Shown here: positions 1 to 8,043 of the stretch, piece after piece
How positions within the stretch are numbered: the stretch's first letter is position 1
Layout: every line of letters begins with the position of its first letter
Source of the DNA: an uncultured Dechloromonas sp.
Lineage (GTDB): Bacteria > Pseudomonadota > Gammaproteobacteria > Burkholderiales > Rhodocyclaceae
Assembly (NCBI RefSeq): GCF_945957265.1
Contig: NZ_CAMFKO010000033.1
Location: forward strand, 1-47,527
DNA: 47,527 nt
Direction of reading: 5' to 3'
Translations under genes and position numbers: made by a program
Notes under the pieces: generated by a model
The model's input: the letters and a program-made list of their open reading frames with translations, nothing else
The model's database searches: none
Told to the model about the DNA's origin: nothing

Positions 1-48
1 CGAGATCAGCCTCGGTCTCGTGGGCTCGGAGATGTGTATAAGAGACAG
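1..48 (+). other. Illumina Nextera adapter left on the contig end (non-genomic)
   Basis: Bases 15-48 match the 34-base Nextera read-2 transposase adapter as I remember it, ending in the 19-base Tn5 mosaic end at 30-48. Bases 1-6 (CGAGAT) match the 3' end of the Illumina P7 primer. Bases 7-14 (CAGCCTCG) sit exactly where the i7 index belongs and match the Nextera index I recall as N710. This is library-construction sequence and not part of the genome. It adds a false in-frame start, with residues MYKRQ, to the interrupted valS gene. Confidence 0.97.
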
Positions 49-2130
49 CCGCTGACCGAGCGCGAAATCCCGATCATCGCCGACTCCTACGTCGATCTCG
101 AATTCGGTACCGGCTGCGTCAAGGTCACCCCGGCGCACGACTTCAACGACTACGCCGTCGGCCAGCGCCACGGCCTGCCGATGATCTCCATCCTGACGCT
201 GGACGCCAAGATCAACGATGCTGCCCCGGAGAAATACCGCGGCCTGGACCGCTTCGACGCCCGCAAGGCCGTCGTCGCCGACCTCGAAGCCCTCGGCATC
301 CTGGAAAAGACCGACAAGCACAAACTGAAGGTGCCGCGCGGCGACCGCACCGGCGTCGTCATCGAGCCGATGCTGACCGACCAGTGGTTCGTCGCCATGT
401 CCAAGCCGGGCGCCGACGGCAAGTCGATCACGGAAAAGGCGCTGGAAGTCGTCCATTCCGGCGAGATCAAGTTCTACCCGGAAAACTGGGTCAATACCTA
501 CAACCAGTGGCTGAACAACATCCAGGACTGGTGCATCTCCCGCCAGTTGTGGTGGGGCCACCAGATTCCGGCGTGGTACGGCGTCAACGGCGAGGTCTTC
601 GTCGCCCAGAATGAGGAAGAAGCCCGCCACCAGGCCGACCAGGCCGGTTACGCCGGCCAGCTGACCCGTGACGAGGACGTCCTCGACACCTGGTACTCCT
701 CCGCCCTGTGGCCGTTCTCGACGCTGGACTGGAGCGGCGACGAAGCCACCGACGCAGCCAACCGGATGCTGCAGCAGTACCTGCCCTCCTCGGTGCTGGT
801 CACCGGCTTCGACATCATCTTCTTCTGGGTCGCCCGCATGGTCATGATGACCACCCACGTGACCGGCAAGATCCCGTTCAAGCACGTCTATGTGCATGGC
901 CTGATCCGCGACGGCGAAGGCCAGAAGATGTCCAAGTCCAAGGGCAACGTGCTCGACCCGATCGACCTGATCGACGGCATCGGCATCGACGCGCTGGTCG
1001 AGAAGCGCACCTTCGGCCTGATGAACCCCAAGCAGGCCGACAGCATCGCCAAGAAGACCAAAAAGGAATTCCCGGAAGGCATCCCGGCCTTCGGCACCGA
1101 CGCGCTGCGCTTCACCTTCGCCTCGCTCGCCTCACCCGGCCGCGACATCAAGTTCGACCTGAACCGCTGCGACGGCTACCGCAATTTCTGCAACAAGCTG
1201 TGGAACGCCACCCGTTTCGTGCTGATGAACGTCGAAGGCCACGACCTGGCTCTCGAACACCAGCAGGGCGGCCCGGCCTGCGGCGGCTCGGCGCCGCTCG
1301 AATTCAGCTTCGCCGACCGCTGGATCGTCAGCCAGTTGCAACGCGTCGAGAAGGAAGTCGAGCAGCACTTCACCGACTACCGCTTCGACCTGGTCGCCCA
1401 GACCGTCTACAAGTTCATCTGGGACGAGTTCTGCGACTGGTATCTGGAAATCGCCAAGGTCGAGATTCAGACCGGCAACGATGCCCAGCAGCGCGGCGCC
1501 CGCCGGACGCTGGTCCGCACGCTGGAAGCCGTGCTGCGCCTGGCTCACCCGCTGATCCCGTTCATCACCGAGGAGCTGTGGCGGACCGTGGCGCCGATCG
1601 CCGGCCGCAAGACCCACGACTCGATCATGCTCGCCGCCTACCCGCGCGCCGAGGAATACAAGATCGACGCCGCCAGCGAAGCCAAGGTCGAGCGCCTCAA
1701 GGCGCTGGCCTATGCCTGCCGCAACCTGCGCGGCGAGATGGGCATTTCGCCGGCCCAGCGCACGCCGCTGCTGATCGCCGGCGGTGGCGATGAAATCGCC
1801 GAGTTCGCCCCCATCCTGCAAGCTCTGGGTAAGCTGTCCGAGGTACAAATAGTCGACGACATGCCGGCCGACGCCGTGGCACCGGTCGCCGTGGTCGGCG
1901 AGACGCGCCTGATGCTGAAGGTCGAGATCGACGTCGCCGCCGAACGCGAGCGCCTGAAGAAGGAAATCGAAAAGCTGGAGAAGCAGATTTCCATCGCCCA
2001 GGGCAAGCTCTCGAACGAAGGCTTCGTCGCCCGCGCCCCGGCCGCCGTTGTCGACCAGGAAAAACAGCGGGTTGCCGAATTCACGGCGACGCTGGAAAAA
2101 CTCAAACCTCAACTCGCCAAACTCGGCTGA
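49..2130 (+). CDS. valS: Valine--tRNA ligase, 5'-truncated by the contig end
   Basis: Class I aminoacyl-tRNA synthetase that charges tRNA-Val with valine and hydrolyses mischarged Thr-tRNA. About 693 residues remain of a protein usually near 950. The HIGH motif and N-terminal catalytic half are missing. What is visible starts in the editing (CP1) domain ([19 protein letters not shown]), then the segment [17 protein letters not shown], the KMSKS loop ([14 protein letters not shown]), the anticodon-binding helical domain, and the C-terminal coiled coil rich in Lys/Glu ([18 protein letters not shown]) typical of ValRS. The frame is open through the adapter to base 1, so an apparent GTG start at 34 is an artefact. 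A short membrane-protein gene follows after 13 bases. The gene is certain; its start lies outside the contig. Confidence 0.97.
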   Translation, partial: PLTEREIPIIADSYVDLEFGTGCVKVTPAHDFNDYAVGQRHGLPMISILTLDAKINDAAPEKYRGLDRFDARKAVVADLEALGILEKTDKHKLKVPRGDRTGVVIEPMLTDQWFVAMSKPGADGKSITEKALEVVHSGEIKFYPENWVNTYNQWLNNIQDWCISRQLWWGHQIPAWYGVNGEVFVAQNEEEARHQADQAGYAGQLTRDEDVLDTWYSSALWPFSTLDWSGDEATDAANRMLQQYLPSSVLVTGFDIIFFWVARMVMMTTHVTGKIPFKHVYVHGLIRDGEGQKMSKSKGNVLDPIDLIDGIGIDALVEKRTFGLMNPKQADSIAKKTKKEFPEGIPAFGTDALRFTFASLASPGRDIKFDLNRCDGYRNFCNKLWNATRFVLMNVEGHDLALEHQQGGPACGGSAPLEFSFADRWIVSQLQRVEKEVEQHFTDYRFDLVAQTVYKFIWDEFCDWYLEIAKVEIQTGNDAQQRGARRTLVRTLEAVLRLAHPLIPFITEELWRTVAPIAGRKTHDSIMLAAYPRAEEYKIDAASEAKVERLKALAYACRNLRGEMGISPAQRTPLLIAGGGDEIAEFAPILQALGKLSEVQIVDDMPADAVAPVAVVGETRLMLKVEIDVAAERERLKKEIEKLEKQISIAQGKLSNEGFVARAPAAVVDQEKQRVAEFTATLEKLKPQLAKLG

Positions 2131-2143
2131 ACAAAGAGCGCCC

Positions 2144-2626
2144 ATGCAAGATAACCGCAGTTTCTTCACGCAAATCTTCACGACCCTGATGATCTTCTCC
2201 CTGGCCGTCGGGGCCAGCACGGTGGCGTTCATCTATTCCTGGCCGTGGGAGAAGGCCAACCCCGAGTGGAAACCGAACTTCCGCCTGGTCGCCCTCTGCG
2301 GCGAGAAGAAGGAAGCCTGCGGCATCAGCTACGGCGAACTGGACGCAGCGAAGGCCAAGGGACAGGTCGGCAGCCTGGAAATGACCGAGACCGCCGGCGA
2401 GTTCGAGGAGCCTATGAACTGGCTCAAATGGAGCAGGAACGACGGGGTCTATGAAGTCAAGGCGTCGTCCTGGCACTTCCAGACCAGCATCCGCTACAAG
2501 CTCGAGAAGGATGCGCCGGTCCTCGTCGCCGTCCAGGACGTCGATGTCGCCAAGGCCTTCCTCTACGGCATGGGTGCCGCCATGTTCCTGGTGATCGGCC
2601 TCAACCTGCGCCGTCTGCGCCGTTAA
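2144..2626 (+). CDS. Hypothetical small membrane protein
   Basis: 160-residue protein that I do not recognise. An N-terminal hydrophobic segment (residues about 8-30, FFTQIFTTLMIFSLAVGAS) looks like a transmembrane anchor. A soluble, charged middle domain of about 105 residues follows, with two cysteines (ALCGEKKEACGISYGEL) that could form a disulfide if it is periplasmic. A second hydrophobic segment (FLYGMGAAMFLVIGL) precedes an arginine-rich tail (NLRRLRR). The predicted shape is two transmembrane helices with one extracytoplasmic loop. The chosen ATG at 2144 lies 13 bases after valS and gives a coherent membrane N-terminus. An in-frame start further upstream would lie inside valS. It is probably co-transcribed with valS, and a terminator follows 34 bases after its stop. 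Confidence 0.75.
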   Translation: MQDNRSFFTQIFTTLMIFSLAVGASTVAFIYSWPWEKANPEWKPNFRLVALCGEKKEACGISYGELDAAKAKGQVGSLEMTETAGEFEEPMNWLKWSRNDGVYEVKASSWHFQTSIRYKLEKDAPVLVAVQDVDVAKAFLYGMGAAMFLVIGLNLRRLRR

Positions 2627-2660
2627 GCGCAATACGCGCTAGGCGCGATCAACCGGGACG

Positions 2661-2689
2661 ACGGCCAGAGTCACATCTGGCCGTTTTTT
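2661..2689 (+). terminator. Rho-independent terminator of the valS operon
   Basis: A perfect 9-bp stem, ACGGCCAGA (2661-2669) with TCTGGCCGT (2676-2684), encloses a 6-base loop and runs into six T residues (2684-2689). The hairpin overlaps the last codons of the opposing pabB gene, whose stop is at 2671-2673. No T-run follows on the minus strand, so it should work only for plus-strand transcripts. Confidence 0.85.
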
Positions 2690-4305
2690 CTGGCCGGTTG
2701 CAAGCGAACGGGAATCAGCCCGCGCAGCGCGTTGCCGAGGAAGAAGTCGCCGCCCAGATCGGCCGGATGGAGCACGGCTTCGCGCGCCCTGCCGCTGGCC
2801 AGCAACTCGGCCCGCAGCACGCCGGGCAGCGCGCCGCAGGCGAGCGGCGGGGTCAGCAGCACGCCATCCCGCTCGACGAAGACATTGCTGCGCGCCCCTT
2901 CGACAATCTCCCCGCGCTCATTGGCGAAGATCAGGTCGAATACCGGCGAATCGGCCGGCAACCCTTGCAGGGCCGCATCGTACAGCGGGCGCGCCGTCGT
3001 CTTGTGGGCACGCAGCGGATCGCCGCTATCGATACGCGCCTCGGCCAGCTCGGCCAATCGCACGGAGGGCGGCGTATCGGCCAGTTCGACGGACTGGATG
3101 TCGATCTCGCCCGCCTTGTCCAGCGTCAGGCGCACGCGCCAGACGCCTTGCGAAGGCTGCTTGCCGAGTTCGCGACACAGGCGCTGCTCGTCCAGCGGGA
3201 AACCGAACCATGCGGCCGAGCGACGAAGCCGCGCCAGATGGCCCGCCCACATCGGATAGACACCGTTCTCACGGCGCAGGGTCTCGATCAGCTTGAGACC
3301 GGGATCGATGGCGCGCAGGAATTCGGCCTTGAGCAGGCACTCCCGCCATTCGGCAGCGGGCAAGGAATCGGCCACGATGCCGCTGCCCACCCCCATCTTC
3401 CCCCGGTGGCCGCTGGCCAGTTCGAGCGTCCGGATGGCCACATTCAACCGAAAATCCCCGGTCGGCGCCAGCCAGCCGAGGGCACCGGTATACAGGCCGC
3501 GCGGTGCAGCCTCCAAAGCGCCGATAATCTGCATGGCGCGGATTTTTGGCGCGCCGGTAATCGAGCCGCAGGGAAAGAGCGCGCGCAGGACAGCCTCGAA
3601 GTCTTGCCGGCCGATCCGCGCCGAAACCTCGGAAACCATCTGCCAGACGGTCGGATAATCCTCGATCTCGAACAGACGGTCGACCGACACGCTGCCCGGT
3701 TCGGCCAGGCGGCCGAGGTCGTTGCGCAGCAGATCGACGATCATCAGGTTTTCCGCACGATCCTTGACCGAATCGCGCAGCGTCTCGCGCGGCATGCTGC
3801 GCGCCGCGGTGCCTTTCATCGGCCTGGTCAGCAGGCGCTCGCCATGCCGCTCAAGAAACAATTCCGGCGACAGGGAAACGATGCCGCCCTGCGGACTGCC
3901 GACAAAACCGCCGTAGCGTACCGGCTGGCGCTGGCGCAAGCGGGAATACAGCGCCAACGGCGACCCGAACCAGGAAAATTCGATCGGAAAGGTGTAATTG
4001 GCCTGATAGCAATCACCCTCGTAAATCAACTGCTTGATCCGCTCGACGGCAAGCTGGTAGCCGGATTCGTCCGCCACCGGGGACAAATCGCCGATACCGG
4101 CAGGCCCGCCGGCAGCCTGCCCGGCCAACCAGCTTTCCGCATCGGCCGCCGACAAGGCAAGGCGCTGGCGAAAGCGCCAGAAACGCGCCAGAACATCCCG
4201 TCCGGGCTGCCAATCCACAGGCGCGGAACACGGCTCAAGCAGATACCCGAGCTCATAGCCAATGGCCGCCACGACCCAAGCGGGCTGTTCGCCAATAAGC
4301 CGCAT
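2671..4305 (-). CDS. pabB: Aminodeoxychorismate synthase component I fused to 4-amino-4-deoxychorismate lyase (PabB-PabC)
   Basis: Bifunctional folate-pathway enzyme. The N-terminal ~330 residues are a chorismate-binding domain with the RPMKGT motif that holds the aminating lysine (PIKGT in E. coli PabB), SLSPELFLER, and the GSITGAPKIRAM segment. From about residue 340 the protein is a class IV aminotransferase-like PabC domain (RRENGVYPMWAGHLARL ... ERGEIVEGARSNVFVE ... ACGALPGVLRAELL). The fusion makes p-aminobenzoate from chorismate together with a PabA glutaminase, which is not in this window. The ATG at 4305 is the first canonical start, but the reading frame clearly codes for about 42 more family-like residues upstream (FFEDRQ ... 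AAWRFEGLIDCLEVRDAASF), up to an ATA codon at 4429-4431 overlapping the tusA stop. The true protein is therefore probably longer. It follows tusA on the same strand. Confidence 0.93.
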   Translation of the reverse strand: MRLIGEQPAWVVAAIGYELGYLLEPCSAPVDWQPGRDVLARFWRFRQRLALSAADAESWLAGQAAGGPAGIGDLSPVADESGYQLAVERIKQLIYEGDCYQANYTFPIEFSWFGSPLALYSRLRQRQPVRYGGFVGSPQGGIVSLSPELFLERHGERLLTRPMKGTAARSMPRETLRDSVKDRAENLMIVDLLRNDLGRLAEPGSVSVDRLFEIEDYPTVWQMVSEVSARIGRQDFEAVLRALFPCGSITGAPKIRAMQIIGALEAAPRGLYTGALGWLAPTGDFRLNVAIRTLELASGHRGKMGVGSGIVADSLPAAEWRECLLKAEFLRAIDPGLKLIETLRRENGVYPMWAGHLARLRRSAAWFGFPLDEQRLCRELGKQPSQGVWRVRLTLDKAGEIDIQSVELADTPPSVRLAELAEARIDSGDPLRAHKTTARPLYDAALQGLPADSPVFDLIFANERGEIVEGARSNVFVERDGVLLTPPLACGALPGVLRAELLASGRAREAVLHPADLGGDFFLGNALRGLIPVRLQPARKNGQM

Positions 4306-4427
4306 CGCCGAAGCGAAAGAGGCGGCATCACGAACCTCGAGGCAGTCGATCAGGCCCTCGAAACGCCAAGCGGCAGGTTCGCCTGCCGGCGCCTGCCTGT
4401 CTTCAAAAAATGCGGTGAATTCGGAGC

Positions 4428-4661
4428 TTATTTGCGCTTCAGGTAAAACTCGAAGACCCGGTTCTCTTCCTTCTGCTCCAGCAATTCGTTGCCGGTCTGC
4501 TTGGCGAAGGCGGGAAAATCCTTCAGCGAGCCCGGATCAGTCGCCAGAACGCGCAAGATCTGGCCGGTTTCCATTTCAGCCAGGGTCTTCTTGGTACGGA
4601 GAATGGGAAGCGGGCAGTTCAGCCCCTTGACATCGAGATCGCGATCAAATTGCATGGTCAT
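4428..4661 (-). CDS. tusA: TusA/SirA-family sulfurtransferase
   Basis: 77-residue protein of the TusA family, small cytoplasmic sulfur carriers that accept persulfide sulfur on one cysteine and hand it on for tRNA thiolation, molybdenum cofactor work or sulfur oxidation. The signature CPxP motif is present at residues 16-19 (GLNCPLPILRTKKTL), with the conserved downstream LRVLATDPGS strand. Starts are possible at codon 1 (4661) or at Met3 (4655), and no strong ribosome binding site separates them. The stop TAA overlaps the frame of the downstream pabB. moaC and soxYZ lie nearby on the other strand. That makes a sulfur-relay role in this neighbourhood attractive, but the exact partner is inferred. 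Confidence 0.88.
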   Translation of the reverse strand: MTMQFDRDLDVKGLNCPLPILRTKKTLAEMETGQILRVLATDPGSLKDFPAFAKQTGNELLEQKEENRVFEFYLKRK

Positions 4662-4693
4662 TCTGCGGATGAATTCAAGCTGCGATTCTAACC

Positions 4694-6142
4694 TTAATTG
4701 CGTTTTTCCTTGAGTTCATCGATCTGACGCCGTTTCATCTCGCGCAGCCGGGCATCGATCGACGACATTTCGTAGAAATTCGCATCCCCCGCCTTCTGCG
4801 CCAGTTGCAACTGTTCGATGGCGCCGGCGGTCTGTCCCTGCAGGATGAACACCTCGGCCAGCGCCCGATGCTGCATGGCCCGCTGCCCCAGGCCGGCATA
4901 GCTTTCGGCGCGCAGCTTGTGCAGCCTGACATCCTCGGGATAGTTGCGGAGCTGGGCCTCGGCAAAACGCAGGGAGTCGTCGAAGCGGCGAGCCCCGGCG
5001 AGCGAGGCCCCGTAACCGTAGAGCAGCGCCAGATTCAGCGGGTAGCGCACCATCGCATCGCGATAGACTGCCAGGCCGCCGGCCGTATCGCCCTGCGCCA
5101 GGCGCACGTCGGCACGCAGATGCTCGAGCATGGCGGCCGTCACCTTCAGACGTCGCGCCGCCTCGAGTTCCTTTTCCGCCCCGGCCCAGTCGCGGAGTCG
5201 ATAGCGGGCATAGGCCAGACCGTAGTGAATGGCACCCTCGGAGGCGAACTTCTTGTCCTGGAGCAAGGCCTCGAAATCCTTCACCGCCTCGCGCGGCGTC
5301 CCTTGCATGGCCCTGACCTTGGCGCGAACCAGGTGGAAATCGACGCTATCGACCACCTGGCGATAAGGCACCGCCTGCTCGCGGTTCTGCATGTCGGTCA
5401 GACGCTCGCCCGACAACGGGTGGGTACGCAGGTAGGCTGTCGCGTTGTTCTCGTAGAGGCGGACGGCCTGCTGCAGGCGGGCAAAGAATGCGGCCATGCC
5501 GCGCACGTCGAAACCGGCCTTGCGCAAAATATCGAAACCCTGGCGATCGGCCTCGCGTTCGAAATCCCGCGAGAAGGCCAATTGCGCCGAAATGGCGCCG
5601 GCCTGCGTGGTGGCGATCGCCGCGCCCGCCACCTGGCCGCTCGAACGCGCCGCCAGCAGGGCCAGGGCCATGGCCACCATGGAGGCCATGCCGATCTGCT
5701 TCGACTGGTAGATCTGGCGGGCAATGTGGCGTTGCGTGACGTGCGAGATTTCGTGGCCGAGCACCCCGGCCAGTTCCGATTCGGTCTGCGACGACAGGAT
5801 CAGGCCCGTATGCACGCCGATATAGCCGCCCGGCATCGCGAAGGCGTTGATATTCGGATCGTTGATGGCGAAGAAGGTGAAGCCGAACCCGGGATCGTTG
5901 CTGACTGCCGCCAGGCGCCCACCCAACTGATTGAGGTAGGTTTCGATATCGGAATCGTCGAGATAGGCCGGTTCGCGCCAGCGAATGTCATGCATGATCT
6001 GCAGGCCGATCTTCTTCTCGGTACTCAGCGAAAACTCGCTGCTCGCAATGTCGCCCAGCTCCGGCAACTCATCGGCCCGAACGGGCTGCAGAGCCAGGGA
6101 ACAAGCCAGAGTCAGGGCGACGAATCGTTGGGTCAGACGCAT
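4694..6142 (-). CDS. bepA: BepA-like periplasmic M48 metalloprotease with TPR repeats
   Basis: 482-residue exported zinc protease resembling BepA (YfgC), which in E. coli maintains outer-membrane protein and LPS-transporter assembly. A Sec signal peptide is visible (residues 1-23, hydrophobic VALTLACSLAL, likely cleavage near VRA-DE). The M48 catalytic motif HEISH lies at residues 130-134 and the third zinc ligand is in FEREADRQGFD. The region AFAMPGGYIGVHTGLI is typical of the family. The C-terminal half (about residues 265-480) is alanine- and leucine-rich helical sequence consistent with tetratricopeptide repeats. It is convergent with nothing and divergent from moaC, 64 bases away. tusA follows 32 bases downstream on the same strand. 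No strong Shine-Dalgarno sequence precedes the ATG. Confidence 0.92.
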   Translation of the reverse strand: MRLTQRFVALTLACSLALQPVRADELPELGDIASSEFSLSTEKKIGLQIMHDIRWREPAYLDDSDIETYLNQLGGRLAAVSNDPGFGFTFFAINDPNINAFAMPGGYIGVHTGLILSSQTESELAGVLGHEISHVTQRHIARQIYQSKQIGMASMVAMALALLAARSSGQVAGAAIATTQAGAISAQLAFSRDFEREADRQGFDILRKAGFDVRGMAAFFARLQQAVRLYENNATAYLRTHPLSGERLTDMQNREQAVPYRQVVDSVDFHLVRAKVRAMQGTPREAVKDFEALLQDKKFASEGAIHYGLAYARYRLRDWAGAEKELEAARRLKVTAAMLEHLRADVRLAQGDTAGGLAVYRDAMVRYPLNLALLYGYGASLAGARRFDDSLRFAEAQLRNYPEDVRLHKLRAESYAGLGQRAMQHRALAEVFILQGQTAGAIEQLQLAQKAGDANFYEMSSIDARLREMKRRQIDELKEKRN

Positions 6143-6206
6143 GGTGCTATGATAGCGCAGCCTTCAATACCGCCATTCCGGCGGATGGTAACCAAACGTA
6201 ACGCTC

Positions 6207-6698
6207 GTGACCGACTCCACACTGACTCATTTCGATAGTGCCGGCCAGGCCCACATGGTCGACGTCGGCGCCAAGGCCGAAACCGCCCGTATCGCCCGCG
6301 CCGCCGGCAGCATTTTCATGCGCCCCGAAACCCTGGCCCTGATCCGCAGCGGATCGGCCAAAAAAGGCGACGTGCTGGGCATTGCCCGCATTGCCGCCAT
6401 TCAGGCCGCGAAGCGCACCGGCGACCTGATCCCGCTGTGCCACCCCATCGCGCTGACCCGCGTCGCAGCGGAGTTCACCATCGACGAACAACAGCATGCG
6501 GTCCATTGCGAAGTGACCGCCGAGTGCTTCGGGCGCACCGGCATCGAAATGGAAGCCCTGACGGCCGTCTCCGTCGGCCTGCTGACCATCTACGACATGG
6601 CCAAGGCGGTCGATCGCGGCATGCGCATCGAGCATATCCGCCTGCTGGAGAAGTCCGGCGGTAAGTCGGGCCACTGGCTGGCCGAACAAGCAGGCTGA
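6207..6698 (+). CDS. moaC: Cyclic pyranopterin monophosphate synthase MoaC
   Basis: 163 residues, close to the usual ~160. MoaC converts the MoaA product (3',8-cyclo-GTP) to cyclic pyranopterin monophosphate in molybdenum cofactor synthesis, as a cytoplasmic hexamer. Family landmarks are present: [36 protein letters not shown], the active-site [29 protein letters not shown] and [11 protein letters not shown], which carries the conserved Asp and Lys. The start is GTG at 6207; the ATG at 6185 is in another frame and soon meets a stop. The gene is followed after only 5 bases by soxY, so moaC and soxYZ are probably one transcript, an unusual pairing. The 64-base gap to bepA must hold both promoters. 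Confidence 0.95.
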   Translation: MTDSTLTHFDSAGQAHMVDVGAKAETARIARAAGSIFMRPETLALIRSGSAKKGDVLGIARIAAIQAAKRTGDLIPLCHPIALTRVAAEFTIDEQQHAVHCEVTAECFGRTGIEMEALTAVSVGLLTIYDMAKAVDRGMRIEHIRLLEKSGGKSGHWLAEQAG

Positions 6699-6703
6699 AG
6701 ACC

Positions 6704-7177
6704 ATGCTCGAACTACGCAGACACTTCCTGAAGGGAGGCCTGTCGGCCGCCCTGCTCGCGCCGCTGCTCGGTACCGGCCTGCTGACGCCCAGCCGCGTCC
6801 TCGCCGCCGACTGGAACAGGCCCGCCTTCACCGCCCGCAACGTCGGCGACGCCCTGAAGGCCTACGGAAGCGCCAACGCCGCCGAAAGCCGCGACATCCT
6901 GATCAACGCCCCGGAGATCGCCGAAAACGGCGCCAAGGTCGAGATCGAAATCACCAGCAATATCGCCAACACGCGCAATTTGGCCGTGTTTGCCGACAAG
7001 AACCCGATGCCGCTGTGCTCCTCCATCGAGTTTTCCGGCCCCGTCCTTCCCTACCTCCGCGAGCAGATCAAGCTTTCGGAGACGACGCGCATCCGCGTCG
7101 TCGCCAGGACCGGAGAAGGCAAATTCCACGTCGCCTTCCGGGAGATCAAGGTGACCCTCGGCGGCTGCGGAGGCTGA
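6704..7177 (+). CDS. soxY: Thiosulfate-oxidation carrier subunit SoxY
   Basis: 157-residue periplasmic protein. SoxY carries sulfur substrates as a covalent adduct on a C-terminal cysteine while Sox enzymes oxidise them. A twin-arginine signal is visible (RRHFLKG at residues 5-11, then hydrophobic LSAALLAPLLGTGLL, ending ...VLAAD). The mature protein ends in the diagnostic swinging arm GGCGG, with the carrier Cys at residue 155. It begins 5 bases after moaC and ends one base before the soxZ ATG. No soxXA, soxB or soxCD is present in the window, so the carrier is here without its classical enzymes. Those may lie elsewhere, or the pair may serve another sulfur pathway. Confidence 0.95.
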   Translation: MLELRRHFLKGGLSAALLAPLLGTGLLTPSRVLAADWNRPAFTARNVGDALKAYGSANAAESRDILINAPEIAENGAKVEIEITSNIANTRNLAVFADKNPMPLCSSIEFSGPVLPYLREQIKLSETTRIRVVARTGEGKFHVAFREIKVTLGGCGG

Positions 7178-7178
7178 C

Positions 7179-7490
7179 ATGGGTGAGCCGATCAAGATTC
7201 GCGCACAAAATCAGGGCGAAACCACCGACATACGCATCCTGATGCAGCATCCGATGGAAACTGGTCAGCGCAAGGATGACAAGGGGCAGACCTTTCCGGC
7301 CCAGTTCATCCAGACGTTCACGGTCAGCCTGAACGGCAAGCTCATCATCGACGGGCAGCTCAACACCTCGGTCTCGAAAAACCCGCTATTCACGTTCAGG
7401 GCGCGTGGCATCAAGTCCGGCGACAAACTCGCCGTGGCGTGGACAGACAATACCGGCGACAAGAGGCAGGACGAGATCACCGTCGCCTGA
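7179..7490 (+). CDS. soxZ: Thiosulfate-oxidation carrier subunit SoxZ
   Basis: 103-residue immunoglobulin-like protein that forms the SoxYZ heterodimer. Recognisable elements are the start EPIKIRAQNQGETTDIRILMQHPMETGQRKD (residues 3-33, cut here to its key features: IKIRA and the H-P-M-E-T-G loop), HPMETGQRKD, FIQTFTVSLNGK, ISKNP-like VSKNPLFTF, and a closing DNTGDKRQDE. It has no signal peptide of its own, as is normal, because SoxZ is co-exported with SoxY through the Tat pathway. The ATG sits one base after the soxY stop. A strong terminator follows 32 bases downstream. Confidence 0.95.
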   Translation: MGEPIKIRAQNQGETTDIRILMQHPMETGQRKDDKGQTFPAQFIQTFTVSLNGKLIIDGQLNTSVSKNPLFTFRARGIKSGDKLAVAWTDNTGDKRQDEITVA

Positions 7491-7515
7491 CCGCCGAAAC
7501 CACAGGGAACGAACG

Positions 7516-7548
7516 AAAAAAAGCCCGCCTGAATCAGGCGGGCTTTTT
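7516..7548. terminator. Bidirectional terminator between soxZ and the cold-shock gene
   Basis: A 9-bp GC stem, GCCCGCCTG (7523-7531) with CAGGCGGGC (7535-7543), has an AAT loop. It is flanked by a run of A residues on the left (7516-7522) and T residues on the right (7544-7548). It can therefore end transcription on both strands, serving soxZ (plus) and the convergent csp gene (minus). Confidence 0.88.
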
Positions 7549-7567
7549 AATTATCTTGGTATCCGAG

Positions 7568-7771
7568 TCAAACGCCCTGGATATTGGAAGCTTGCTTGCC
7601 CTTGGGGCCCTGGACGACGTCGAAAGACACCTTCTGGCCTTCCTTCAGGGTCTTAAAGCCGTTCATGTTGATAGCGGAGAAGTGTGCGAAGAGGTCTTCA
7701 CTACCATCATCCGGCGTGATAAAGCCAAAACCCTTGGAATCATTGAACCACTTAACGGTACCGAGTGCCAT
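7568..7771 (-). CDS. CspA-family cold-shock protein
   Basis: 67-residue single cold-shock domain, an RNA/ssDNA chaperone. Visible are [18 protein letters not shown] with RNP1 (KGFGFI, residues 13-18), RNP2-like DLFAHFS (residues 26-32) and the closing [10 protein letters not shown]. The ATG at 7771 was chosen because it gives the standard CspA N-terminus. The longer upstream frame has no family character and lies in the leader. The gene is convergent with soxZ across a shared terminator. A plausible promoter lies about 115 bases upstream, leaving the long 5' leader typical of this family. Confidence 0.97.
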   Translation of the reverse strand: MALGTVKWFNDSKGFGFITPDDGSEDLFAHFSAINMNGFKTLKEGQKVSFDVVQGPKGKQASNIQGV

Positions 7772-7889
7772 GTTTGCTACTTTCTTACAAAAATCGAACG
7801 AATTTCCGGGTCTCCCCGACTCCCTGTTTGTGCTCAACGACCCGGTGCTCACGGCAATCCCGATACCGCTTGAAGCCAAACACAATGGC

Positions 7890-7918
7890 TTTCTACGCGA
7901 CTTGAAATATGTCGTCAA
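7890..7918 (-). promoter_or_regulatory. Candidate sigma-70 promoter of the cold-shock gene
   Basis: On the minus strand, TTGACG (7913-7918) and TAGAAA (7890-7895) are separated by exactly 17 bases. Transcription would start near 7883 and leave a 5' leader of roughly 110 nt before the ATG at 7771. The -35 is good and the -10 is weak. Confidence 0.45.
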
Positions 7919-8008
7919 CAAGTTTCGATGCCGCAGCGCAGCATATTCCAGGCAAGGGAATTGCTTGATACAGACTGGAAATTGGCCGATTGAGCCTTAT
8001 ATGATGTA

Positions 8009-8036
8009 TTGCACATTGAGTCGGACTGTATAGAAT
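8009..8036 (+). promoter_or_regulatory. Candidate promoter of clpS-clpA
   Basis: TTGCAC (8009-8014) and TAGAAT (8031-8036) are separated by 16 bases. The predicted transcription start is at about 8043, directly at the clpS ATG (8044). This would give a leaderless or nearly leaderless message, in line with the lack of a visible Shine-Dalgarno sequence. Confidence 0.4.
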
Positions 8037-8043
8037 CGAACGC

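Noticed and set aside
30..48. Tn5 mosaic end suggesting a transposon boundary
   Set aside because: The 19-base end sits inside a complete Nextera adapter with index and P7 bases, so it is a library artefact and not a mobile element.
2698..4446. 582-codon plus-strand open frame
   Set aside because: It lies antisense to pabB, shows no family features, and is explained by high GC content. PabB motifs on the minus strand are unambiguous.
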